In this document: piece after piece, positions 8,511 to 16,082 of the stretch
Layout of the letters: each line of letters opens with the position of its first letter
Position numbering within the stretch: position 1 is the stretch's first letter
From: Nioella sediminis
GTDB lineage: Bacteria > Pseudomonadota > Alphaproteobacteria > Rhodobacterales > Rhodobacteraceae
Direction: 5' to 3'
Assembly (NCBI RefSeq): GCF_001879695.1
Contig: NZ_MNBL01000069.1
Coordinates: 1 to 44,884, forward strand
DNA: 44,884 nucleotides
Position numbers and translations under genes: made by a program
The notes under the pieces: model-generated
What the model was told of the DNA's origin: nothing
The model's database searches: none
What the model saw: the letters and a program-made list of their open reading frames with translations, nothing else

Positions 8511-8869
8511 GGGCGCGCGTCCCCCCGTGCGGCCCGGAAGGCGTCGATGGCCGCCTGCAAATCGGCCGCCAGCACATCGACCGACACGCCCCGCTGTGCC
8601 GCAAGCTCCTGCAAGCTGCGCGGGCCGCCGGGGGCGGGCGGCAGGTCCAGCGCCTCGAAGGCAATCTCCCTGGGCAGACCCCAGGAATGGGCCACGTAGC
8701 CCGGTGTCATCCACGGCTCGATCGCCTGATCACGATGCGCGGGATCGGCCCAGTAGATCCAAAACGCCACCAGCCGCACGGCAAAGAACAGACTCACCGC
8801 CAGCGCGCCCCCGAGGATCACGGTGGCAACCGGCGCGGCCTGCCAGATACGGCGGAGAGAGGCGAACAT
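8507..8869 (-). CDS. Small single-span membrane protein, unknown
   Basis: A 120-aa protein with one clear transmembrane segment (about residues 12-40, with VATVILGGALAVSLFFAVRL) and a C-terminal soluble domain of about 70 residues carrying two predicted helices. It overlaps the DedA gene by four bases (ATGA), so they are made together. The pairing suggests a partner or accessory role for DedA, but I recognise no family. Resembles small hypothetical proteins found beside DedA genes in Rhodobacteraceae. Confidence 0.65.
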   Translation of the reverse strand: MFASLRRIWQAAPVATVILGGALAVSLFFAVRLVAFWIYWADPAHRDQAIEPWMTPGYVAHSWGLPREIAFEALDLPPAPGGPRSLQELAAQRGVSVDVLAADLQAAIDAFRAARGDARP

Positions 8870-8942
8870 GGGCGGTCCTTTAAAGGGGCGTCAGGGGATG
8901 ACACGGACCATGGCCCGATTTCCGTCGAAGGGGAAGGGCACG

Positions 8943-8974
8943 CCCCGCCGATCACGTCCTCGGCAGGGCGGGGT
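8943..8974 (-). terminator. Possible hairpin terminator after the FAD/GcvT gene
   Basis: On the minus strand, just after the stop of the gene ending at 8980, CCCCGCC and GGCGGGG form a 7-bp stem around a 17-base loop that can itself fold. No T-run follows, so it would need Rho or act only as an RNA-stabilising 3' hairpin. Confidence 0.35.
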
Positions 8975-8979
8975 GTCTG

Positions 8980-11445
8980 TCAGCCGCGCATATTCGCGCC
9001 GTTCGCGTCATAGCTGGGGCCGTCCAGCACGCGGGCCTTGTACATCTCGCCCAGGATCTCGACCTCCAGCTCCGATCCCGGAACCGCGTGCTCGGCGCTG
9101 ACATAACCCATGGCGAGCGACTGGCCGGTGCGGTGGCCATAGCCCCCCGACGACACATAGCCCACGGCCGCGCCATCCTTCAGCACCGCCTCGTCATTGG
9201 TGACGTCGATGCCCTCGGCCTCAACCGCCATGGTGACCAGCCGCCGTTTCGGCCCGGCCTCGCGCGCGGCGATCGTCGCCTCCTTGCCGACGAAATCCTT
9301 CTTCCAGTTGATGAAGGCCTCCATGCCGCTTTCCACCGCGTCGAAATCGGGGCGGAATTCCAGAGACCACGCGCCCCAGCCTTTCTCCAGCCGCATGGAC
9401 ATCAGCGCCCGCGCGCCGTACCAGCGATAGCCCAGATCGGCGCCCGCTTCTTCGATGGCCTCGGCCAGACGCAGCAGGTATTGCGGTTTGCAATAGATCT
9501 CGTACCCCAACTCGCCGCTGAAGCTGATCCGGTTCAGGATCACCGGCACGCCGCCCACGAAGGTCTGGCGCAGATCGCGGAACCTGAACGCCTCGGCGCT
9601 GACGTCATCGCGGGTGATCCGTGCCAGAAGCTCCCGAGATTTGGGACCAGAGAGCGCAATCCCGTGCCAGTCGTCGCTGACATTGGCATAGGTCACGTCG
9701 TCCGGCAGGTCCTTTTCGAACCAGCGGCGATGCGCGTCCTGCATGGCGCCCGATCCGAACAGCATGAAGTGATCCTCGGCCAGACAGGCGACGGTCAGAT
9801 CGCCGTATAGCCGCCCCTTGGGGGTCAGCATCGGGGTCAGCGTCAGGCGACCGGGTTTCGGCACATATCCCGCAAGAATGCGGTCCAGCCAGGCCCGCGC
9901 GCCTGCGCCCTTGACCTCATGCTTGGCAAAGTTGGCGATCTCGATGCCGCCCACGGCCTCCTGCACCGCCTTCACCTCGCGCGCCACGTAGTCATGCGAC
10001 CGGTTCCGCTCGAATGTCGGTTCTTCATAGGCATCGTCCGGCCCATCCGCGAACCAAAGCGCGTTTTCCAGCCCAAAGCCCTGACCCATCCGCGCGCCCT
10101 TGGCGACCAGCCGGTCATAAAGCGCGGTGGTCTTTTGCAAGCGGCCCTTGGGCAGGGTTTCATTGGGGAAGGTCATCACGAAGCGGCGCTCGTAATTCTC
10201 GGTCGATTTCACGGTGCCCCAGTCGGGCGTCGCCCAATCGCCAAAGCGCGCCACATCCATTGCCCACACGTCGATCGAGGGTTCCCCGTCGATCATCCAT
10301 TCGGCCATGGTCAGCCCGACGCCGCCGCCCTGACAGAACCCTGCCATCACGCCCACGGCGCACCAGTAATTGGTCATGCCCGGCACCGGGCCGATCATCG
10401 GGTTGCCATCGGGGCCGAAGGTGAAGGGGCCGTTGATCGCGTCCTTGATCCCGGCATTTGCCAGCGCCGGGATGCGTTCGAACCCCAGTTCCAGCCGGTC
10501 GGCAATGCGGTCCAGATCGGGTTGCAGCAGCTCATGCCCGAAGGTCCAGGGCGTGCCCTCCACCTTCCACGGGGTGCCCTTGGGCTCATAGGTGCCAAGC
10601 AGCATCCCCTGGCGTTCCTGCCGGAAATAGATATTCGCCTCGTAGTCGATGCCGCAGGGCAGGCGACCCGCGCCACCGGGCTGCATCCGCTCGACGATCT
10701 CGGGGATCGCCTCGGTGATCAGGTAGTGGTGTTCCATCGGCTGCACGGGGATGTGCAGCCCCTGCATATGCCCCACTTCCCGCGCCCAGAGACCCCCGCA
10801 ATTGACGATGATCTCGGCGTTGATGACGCCCTTGGGCGTGGTCACATCCCAGCTTCCGTCGGGGCGCTGCGTGGTCGCGGTCACGCCGCAATGGGTGAAA
10901 TATTGCGCGCCATGCACGCGGGCGGCCTTGGCAAAGGCATAGGTCGCACCCGAGGGGTCGAGATCGCCATCCTGATCGTCCCAAAGCGCCGCGTAATACT
11001 GGCTGGTGTCGATAAGCGGGTGCCGCTCGGCCAGTTCCTTGGGGCTGATGAATTCCTGATCCAGCCCCATATACCGCGCCTTGGACCGTTCGCGTTTAAG
11101 GTAGTCATACCATTCCTTGGTCGAGGCCGCGTAGAAACCGCCGGTCATGTGCAGGCCCACGGAATGGCCGCTGGTCTCCTCGATCTCTTTATAAAGATCA
11201 ATGGTATAGCCCTGAAGCCGGCTGATATTGGGGTCCGAGCTGATGGTGTGGATCTGCCCCGCCGCATGCCAGCTGGACCCGGATGTCAGCTCGTCGCGTT
11301 CCAGCAGGACCACGTCCCTCCAGCCGAATTTCGCAAGGTGGAACAGGATCGAGCAGCCGACGACGCCGCCCCCGATCACCACCACCTTGGCGTGAGAGGG
11401 CAGGGGCTTGCCGGTCGCGGTGTCGTCTTTCTGGATCTCGGGCAT
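8980..11445 (-). CDS. FAD-dependent dehydrogenase with GcvT domain (dimethylglycine/sarcosine dehydrogenase family)
   Basis: An 821-aa two-part flavoenzyme. Residues about 20-390 are a DAO-type FAD domain with the dinucleotide motif VVVIGGGVVG (21-30) and SSWHAAGQ, whose histidine (residue 60) matches the covalent-FAD histidine of mammalian dimethylglycine and sarcosine dehydrogenases. Residues about 430-820 are GcvT (T-protein) folate-binding domains. Such enzymes oxidatively remove N-methyl groups and hand formaldehyde to tetrahydrofolate. It is the last gene of a leftward cluster with an MttB-type methyltransferase and an Fe-S flavoprotein demethylase, 15 bp behind the latter. Dimethylglycine or sarcosine is the likely substrate; which one is not decided by sequence. 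Confidence 0.88.
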   Translation of the reverse strand: MPEIQKDDTATGKPLPSHAKVVVIGGGVVGCSILFHLAKFGWRDVVLLERDELTSGSSWHAAGQIHTISSDPNISRLQGYTIDLYKEIEETSGHSVGLHMTGGFYAASTKEWYDYLKRERSKARYMGLDQEFISPKELAERHPLIDTSQYYAALWDDQDGDLDPSGATYAFAKAARVHGAQYFTHCGVTATTQRPDGSWDVTTPKGVINAEIIVNCGGLWAREVGHMQGLHIPVQPMEHHYLITEAIPEIVERMQPGGAGRLPCGIDYEANIYFRQERQGMLLGTYEPKGTPWKVEGTPWTFGHELLQPDLDRIADRLELGFERIPALANAGIKDAINGPFTFGPDGNPMIGPVPGMTNYWCAVGVMAGFCQGGGVGLTMAEWMIDGEPSIDVWAMDVARFGDWATPDWGTVKSTENYERRFVMTFPNETLPKGRLQKTTALYDRLVAKGARMGQGFGLENALWFADGPDDAYEEPTFERNRSHDYVAREVKAVQEAVGGIEIANFAKHEVKGAGARAWLDRILAGYVPKPGRLTLTPMLTPKGRLYGDLTVACLAEDHFMLFGSGAMQDAHRRWFEKDLPDDVTYANVSDDWHGIALSGPKSRELLARITRDDVSAEAFRFRDLRQTFVGGVPVILNRISFSGELGYEIYCKPQYLLRLAEAIEEAGADLGYRWYGARALMSMRLEKGWGAWSLEFRPDFDAVESGMEAFINWKKDFVGKEATIAAREAGPKRRLVTMAVEAEGIDVTNDEAVLKDGAAVGYVSSGGYGHRTGQSLAMGYVSAEHAVPGSELEVEILGEMYKARVLDGPSYDANGANMRG

Positions 11446-11460
11446 GTCAGTGCTCCTTTA

Positions 11461-13437
11461 TCATATGTCGAGACCGCATTTGCGGCCCTCGTAAAAAGCC
11501 CAAGGCGCCTGGCGCGGGGCCTGTGCGTCGCCGATGAGAACGGGGGAGAGGTCGGACAGCTCCTCCGACAGCGGGTCGAAGGCACGGTTCGTGGTGGCCA
11601 TGACAAGGGCGGAACTGGCGATCTCGCGCTCGGACCCATCCAGCAGGTTGCGCAGCAGCGCCCCGTTGCCGCGCCAGTCCAGAACCCCGTGCTCCGTCAG
11701 CATCTCGACCCCAAGCCGCGCCAGCCGCGCGCGGATCGGGATGTCGGCGCTCGTCCGCGCCAGCTCCTTGCCCACGAAAGGATCGGGCGTGACCAGCGTG
11801 ACTTGCTTGCCCGCCTCGGCCAGATGCCATGCGGTGCCCACACCGCGCATATTGCCGCCTTCATCCAGCACGATCACATGATCGCTAAGGCGCGCATCCC
11901 GGCGCATCACGTCCTCGGCGGAATAGACCTGTCCATTGCCAAGGCCGGGCAGGGGGCCAAGCTGCGGCAGCCAGCGTTGTGTGGCTTCCTCATCAGGCAG
12001 CGATCCGGTGGCCAGAACGACCACATCCGCGCCAATCGCCCGCACGTCCTCTGCATCGAGGAAGCTGTTGAGATGCAGCCGCACCCCCAATTGCGCGAAC
12101 TGCCGTTCGTACCAGTCGAGCAGTTCCGTGATCTGCCCCCGCCGCGGCTGTTCGCCCGCCAGCCGGAACTGGCCGCCAATGACCGCCGCCGCCTCGTGAA
12201 TCTCAACCGAATGTCCCCGCTCGGCGGCCACCCGCGCGGCCTCCAGCCCGGCAGGGCCTGCGCCCACGACCAGCACCTTTTTCGGCGTCTCGGCAGGCGT
12301 GAACCGGTCGCCGCCCCACTGGTATTCGCGGCCGACAGAGGGGTTCACGAGACAGGAAATCCAGTAATCGCGTGACCGGCGGCCCCAGCACATCTGGTTG
12401 CAGGAGATGCAGCCGCGAATGTCCTCCGGCCTGCCCTCCGTCACCTTGCGCGCCAGATGCGGGTCGGCGATCTGCCCGCGCACGATGGAGACGAGATCGG
12501 CCTGCCCTGACCCGATGACGCTCTCGGCATTGTCGGGCGTCCTGATCCCGCTTTCGGCCTGCACCTTCGCGTGTTTCAGCTCCCGCTTGAACACCTCCGT
12601 CGCCGGGATTGTCAGTTTCTCACCCAGGACAAATGTCGGCATCAGCTTCTCGAAATCCAGATACCCGCCAGAGCCGCAGCTGACATAATCCAGATGCCCC
12701 GTCGCGTCATGCAGCGCGAGGATTTCGGTCAACGCGTCAATCCCGAGGCTCACCGCGTAGCTGTCGGAATAACTGACCGACATGCCGACGATGAAATCCT
12801 CCCCGCAGGCCCGCCGGATGCCCTCCAGAATCCGCATCGACATCCGCGTGCGGTTTTCCAGCGACCCACCCCAGTCATCATCCCGCCGGTTGCTCCACGG
12901 TGTCCAGAACTGATCGAGTAGCGAGTGATAGGCGGCCCAGATCTCCACCCCGTCGAAGCCTGCCTGCTGGCACCGCCGGGCGGCGGCCACAAAGGCTGCA
13001 ATCATCTCCTCGATCTCGGCCCCGGTCATGGCGTGGCTGCCGTCGCTGTCATGGTAACTGGGCCGCCCGGATGGCCCCCAATGCGGCTGATAACTGAGGT
13101 CGGAATCGCCGTGCTGGCCCACATGGTAAAGCTGCTGCAACACCACCGCGCCTGCGTCCTTTACCGGCTCCAGGATGCGGCGAAAGGCGGGGATCACCGC
13201 GTCATCCTCCGCCAGGAAATTGCCCCGCGTCAGCACCCCTGTCCGATGCACAGGCACAGGCTCCGCCACGATCATCCCCGCGCCGCCCAAGGCGCGTTCC
13301 AGAAGGTAGGCACCGAACTGATCGCCGGGCAGTCCGTTCACCGACATGTTCGCCGTATGCGCGCCAAAAGTGATGCGGTTGCGCAGGGTCTTGTGGCGCA
13401 GGTCGAGCGGGCTGGTGAGGCGGGGAAAGGCGGTCAT
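11461..13437 (-). CDS. Fe-S flavoprotein N-demethylase (Old Yellow Enzyme/trimethylamine dehydrogenase family)
   Basis: A 658-aa oxidoreductase: N-terminal TIM barrel with FMN site (about 1-335), a 4Fe-4S cluster motif with cysteines at 343, 346, 350 and 362 (C-x2-C-x3-C-x11-C, the 2,4-dienoyl-CoA reductase spacing), then an FAD/NAD domain starting with VLVVGAGPAGLEA (about 388-400). Relatives include dimethylglycine demethylase DgcA, N-methylproline demethylase and trimethylamine dehydrogenase. Together with the GcvT-type dehydrogenase it should demethylate a quaternary- or tertiary-amine osmolyte. Start at 13437 (MTAFPRL) is preferred: the frame upstream runs into the GTGTAC tandem repeats and encodes only repeat peptide. 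The upstream ribosome site (GGAA) is weak. Confidence 0.85.
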   Translation of the reverse strand: MTAFPRLTSPLDLRHKTLRNRITFGAHTANMSVNGLPGDQFGAYLLERALGGAGMIVAEPVPVHRTGVLTRGNFLAEDDAVIPAFRRILEPVKDAGAVVLQQLYHVGQHGDSDLSYQPHWGPSGRPSYHDSDGSHAMTGAEIEEMIAAFVAAARRCQQAGFDGVEIWAAYHSLLDQFWTPWSNRRDDDWGGSLENRTRMSMRILEGIRRACGEDFIVGMSVSYSDSYAVSLGIDALTEILALHDATGHLDYVSCGSGGYLDFEKLMPTFVLGEKLTIPATEVFKRELKHAKVQAESGIRTPDNAESVIGSGQADLVSIVRGQIADPHLARKVTEGRPEDIRGCISCNQMCWGRRSRDYWISCLVNPSVGREYQWGGDRFTPAETPKKVLVVGAGPAGLEAARVAAERGHSVEIHEAAAVIGGQFRLAGEQPRRGQITELLDWYERQFAQLGVRLHLNSFLDAEDVRAIGADVVVLATGSLPDEEATQRWLPQLGPLPGLGNGQVYSAEDVMRRDARLSDHVIVLDEGGNMRGVGTAWHLAEAGKQVTLVTPDPFVGKELARTSADIPIRARLARLGVEMLTEHGVLDWRGNGALLRNLLDGSEREIASSALVMATTNRAFDPLSEELSDLSPVLIGDAQAPRQAPWAFYEGRKCGLDI

Positions 13438-13450
13438 CGGCGGTTCCGTC

Positions 13451-13493
13451 TGCACGGGTGGTGTACGGGGGGTGTACAGGGGGTGTACGGGGG
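13451..13493. repeat. 11-bp-period GTGTAC tandem repeat, locus 1
   Basis: Three full units GTGTACRGGGG start at 13461, 13472 and 13483, exactly 11 bp apart, preceded by a decayed unit at 13451 (TGCACGGGTG). The same unit and period recur at 30850-30886. It lies between the MttB-type gene and the flavoprotein gene, right before the start codon of the latter. Confidence 0.8.
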
Positions 13494-13508
13494 GCACCCC
13501 CCTGTTTT
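13488..13508 (+). other. GGGGGG/CCCCCC hairpin with T-rich tail next to the repeat
   Basis: Directly after the tandem repeat, six G and six C residues separated by two bases (13489-13502) are followed by TGTTTT. This looks like an intrinsic terminator on the plus strand, although no plus-strand gene precedes it; on the minus strand it would fold in the leader of the flavoprotein gene. Confidence 0.4.
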
Positions 13509-13513
13509 CCGCG

Positions 13514-13540
13514 CGTTCAAATCAGTTGAACTTATGCGTA
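13514..13540. promoter_or_regulatory. Inverted repeat GTTCAA-N5-TTGAAC
   Basis: A perfect 6-bp inverted repeat, GTTCAAATCAGTTGAAC, lies in the 117-bp gap between the MttB-type gene and the flavoprotein gene. It has the form of a dimeric-regulator operator or a small cruciform. Further toward the MttB stop there is TTAA-N7-TTTAC on the minus strand, a partial match to the CtrA box TTAA-N7-TTAAC. Confidence 0.4.
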
Positions 13541-13554
13541 AACAAAGGGTTAAC

Positions 13555-15075
13555 CTAGTACCACGCATCGGGCAGCTCCTCCTTGCGCCTGGCCACGAAG
13601 GTCTCCAGCTCCTCGCGCATCGCGTCGTCCATCGGCGGGGCCTCATAGCTTTCCAGCATCCCCGTCCAGCGCTCGTAAGCACGGGCGCGCATGTCCTTCG
13701 ATCCGGCTTCCTCCCAGCTTTCCACATTCTCGCTGTCACTCAGCTTCGGCTCGTAGAACGCGGTCTGATAGTTGCGCATCGTGTGGCCGCAGCCAAGGAA
13801 ATGCCCGCCCGGCGCGACCTCAGCGTAGGCATCGCGGGCGAAGGCCTCGTCGGACACATCCAGCCCCTGTGACAGAAGCTTCTGATAGCCGCCGAGCCGG
13901 TCCGCATCCATGATCAGCTTCTCGAACCCGGTACACAACCCGCCCTCCAGCCAGCCCGCGGAATGCAGCACGAAATTGGCCCCGGCAAGCATGGTGGAAT
14001 GCATGGAATCGGCGCTTTCATAAGCGGCCTGCGCGTCCTCGATTTTCGACGCCGTCAGCGACCCGCCACAGCGCAGCGGCAGACCCGCGCGGCGCGCAAG
14101 CTGGCCAATGGCGTAGTTCGACATGACAGGTTCCGGCATCCCGAACGTGGGTGCGCCGGACTTCAGCGACATGGACGACAGGAAGTTGCCCAGGACGAAG
14201 GGCGCACCGGGGCGGACAAGTTGCGCGTAGGCGCAAACCATCATTGCCTCGGCCATCGCCTGCGCGACGCTGGCGGCGGTGCTGACCGGTCCCATGGCCC
14301 CCGACAGGATAAACGGCACCACGACAATCCCTTGATTTCGCGCGCAATAAACGCGGATCGCCTCGGTCACCACCTTGTCGACCAGCAGGGGGGAGTTGGT
14401 GTTGACGTTGCCCATGATGACGCAATTCTGCTCCATCACATCGGCGCCGAAGACGATCTCGGCCATGTCGACGCTGTCCTGTGCACGGCTCATTTCCGTG
14501 ATCGCGCCAAGATGCGGTTTGTCTGACAGCGTCATATGCGCCAGCAGCATGTCGAGATGACGCTTGCTGACCGGCACGTCGCAGGGCTCGCAGGTGACGA
14601 AGCCGCCGTGATGCAGGTTCGGGTGCATGTAAGTGAGCCGCACGAGATCGCGGAATGCGGCCATGTCGCCATAGCGCCGCCCGCCTTCCAGATCGCGCAC
14701 GAAAGGGGCACCGTAGATCGGCGCGAAGACCTGATTTGCACCGCCGATGATAACGGACCTTTCGGGGTTGCGGGCCAGTTGCGTGAACTGGCTGGGGGCC
14801 TTGGCGCAGAGGCTGCGAATCCAGTCCGCCGGGGCGCGGACAATGTCGCCCTCGACCTGCGCGCCTTCGCGTTTCCACAGCACGATCGCCTCGGGATTGT
14901 CACGGAACGCGATGCCTACATCTTGCAGGATCCAGTCGACCTGTGCCTCCAGCTTTTCGATCTGGTCCTCGTCCAGAACATCGAAAAACGGCAGCACCCG
15001 CCGGATATGCGGCGAGGCGGGGGAGCTGCCGGAACCGGCGCTTCGGTTGCGGTTCGGGCGAGAGCGTCTGGCCAT
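13555..15075 (-). CDS. MttB-family (non-pyrrolysine) methyltransferase
   Basis: A 506-aa protein of the trimethylamine methyltransferase MttB superfamily (COG5598). It begins after a basic N-terminus at HIRRVLPFFDVLDEDQIEKL and contains the TIM-barrel segments HHGGFVTCEPCDVP, GNVNTNSPLLVD, PFILSGAMGPVST and the late GCGHTMRNYQTAF. The frame is uninterrupted, so there is no internal amber codon for pyrrolysine; such homologues use quaternary amines (glycine betaine in MtgB, proline betaine, carnitine). The start has AGAGGGG 6 bases upstream. The natural stop is TAG at the normal C-terminus. No corrinoid protein gene is nearby, so its methyl acceptor is open. Leftward operon with two demethylases; LysR gene divergent. 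Confidence 0.88.
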   Translation of the reverse strand: MARRSRPNRNRSAGSGSSPASPHIRRVLPFFDVLDEDQIEKLEAQVDWILQDVGIAFRDNPEAIVLWKREGAQVEGDIVRAPADWIRSLCAKAPSQFTQLARNPERSVIIGGANQVFAPIYGAPFVRDLEGGRRYGDMAAFRDLVRLTYMHPNLHHGGFVTCEPCDVPVSKRHLDMLLAHMTLSDKPHLGAITEMSRAQDSVDMAEIVFGADVMEQNCVIMGNVNTNSPLLVDKVVTEAIRVYCARNQGIVVVPFILSGAMGPVSTAASVAQAMAEAMMVCAYAQLVRPGAPFVLGNFLSSMSLKSGAPTFGMPEPVMSNYAIGQLARRAGLPLRCGGSLTASKIEDAQAAYESADSMHSTMLAGANFVLHSAGWLEGGLCTGFEKLIMDADRLGGYQKLLSQGLDVSDEAFARDAYAEVAPGGHFLGCGHTMRNYQTAFYEPKLSDSENVESWEEAGSKDMRARAYERWTGMLESYEAPPMDDAMREELETFVARRKEELPDAWY

Positions 15076-15136
15076 GGCGGGCCCCTCTGAAATCGTTTCG
15101 GATATAGGCTAGCGATGACAATGTCCCTTGTGACGC

Positions 15137-15172
15137 TTGAAAAGGGTGATGTTTTGGATAATCTGAAATTAT
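15137..15172 (+). promoter_or_regulatory. Possible promoter and LysR operator at the lysR start
   Basis: TTGAAA (15137-15142) and TAATCT (15159-15164) are 16 bp apart and could be -35 and -10, which would place the transcript start at the A of the ATG (15171). A perfect inverted repeat ATAAT-CTGAA-ATTAT (15158-15172) overlaps the -10 and start codon and has the length of a LysR T-N11-A box. No Shine-Dalgarno is seen, consistent with a leaderless message under autorepression. Confidence 0.4.
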
Positions 15173-16082
15173 GCGAAGCCTTTGGGAAAAACTCTGCTCC
15201 CCCCGCCATCTCATGGTGTTCGAAGCCGCCGCCCGCAGCGGGTCATTCACCCGTGCGGCTGAGGAGTTGAACGTTCAGCAACCTGCCGTCAGCGCCACGA
15301 TCCGGGCGTTGGAGGATCGGCTTGGCGTCGCCTTGTTTCTGCGCGGGCATCGCAGGGTCACCTTGACGGCGGCAGGGGAGCGGCTGTTCTCGGATGTTTC
15401 GCGCGCGTTCGAACAGCTTGCGCATTCGGCAACGGCGATCCAACATTTATCACGCCGGGATTACGTGACCCTTAACGCCTCGACCGCCTTCAACAATCAC
15501 TGGACAATGCCCCGCCTCGCGGCCCTGAAATCGGCCCATCCACAGATCGACCTGCGTCTTCAGACCAGCGACCGCGAACCAGATCTTTATGCCGAAAATA
15601 TCAGCCTCGCCGTGCGTCGCGGGGATGGCAACTGGCCCGATTGTGAAAGCGTGCTGATCGCCAGGGAAAGGATCTACCCCGTTGCCGCGCCCCGCGTGAT
15701 GGCGGCGGCGGTCAACCTGAAAGGCATTCCGGGCCTGCTGCATCAGCGCCTGATTCACCTGGAAGAGCCGATCCGCGAACGCCCGGTCTGGAGCGACTGG
15801 TTCGCCCATTTCGGCATCCGTGCGGAGGTGCCGTCCAGCGGGTTGCGCCTGAACGACTACGCCCTTGTCCTTCAGGCGGCGATGGCGGGCGAGGGTTTTG
15901 CCTTCGGATGGCATCATGTGGTCAAAGGGCTCGTCGATCAGGGCCTTCTGGCCGCCCGCCCGGACTGGAGCTGGCGTTCGGGCGCCGGGTTCTATCTGGT
16001 GTGGTCCAGGCTGCGCCCCCTGTCGGACGACGCAAAGCTGGTCCGCGACTGGATATTGGCGCAGACAAAGGACGCCGCTTAG
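15171..16082 (+). CDS. LysR-family transcriptional regulator (GcvA-like)
   Basis: A 303-aa regulator: winged helix-turn-helix at residues 11-70 (FEAAARSGSFTRAAEELNVQQPAVSATIRALEDRLG) split here only for description, followed by a periplasmic-binding-protein-like effector domain. It most resembles GcvA-type regulators. It is divergent from the methyltransferase/demethylase operon across 95 bp, the usual position of a LysR activator of the facing genes, so it probably senses a methylated amine or a product. The stop overlaps that of the VWA gene by four bases. Confidence 0.88.
   Translation: MRSLWEKLCSPRHLMVFEAAARSGSFTRAAEELNVQQPAVSATIRALEDRLGVALFLRGHRRVTLTAAGERLFSDVSRAFEQLAHSATAIQHLSRRDYVTLNASTAFNNHWTMPRLAALKSAHPQIDLRLQTSDREPDLYAENISLAVRRGDGNWPDCESVLIARERIYPVAAPRVMAAAVNLKGIPGLLHQRLIHLEEPIRERPVWSDWFAHFGIRAEVPSSGLRLNDYALVLQAAMAGEGFAFGWHHVVKGLVDQGLLAARPDWSWRSGAGFYLVWSRLRPLSDDAKLVRDWILAQTKDAA

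Noticed and set aside
9919-12375. An 818-codon rightward open frame opposite the FAD/GcvT and flavoprotein genes.
   Set aside because: It is the mirror of two well-supported genes with conserved domains; no ribosome site, no recognised domain.
13451-13493. GTGTAC array as a CRISPR or direct-repeat array.
   Set aside because: Units are 11 bp and contiguous with no spacers and no cas genes nearby.
13555-13557. The MttB-type gene ends with TAG, which could be read as pyrrolysine.
   Set aside because: In methanogen MttB the amber codon is internal (near residue 334). Here the frame is uninterrupted until the normal family C-terminus, readthrough would add only about ten residues before TGA, and no pyl genes are seen.
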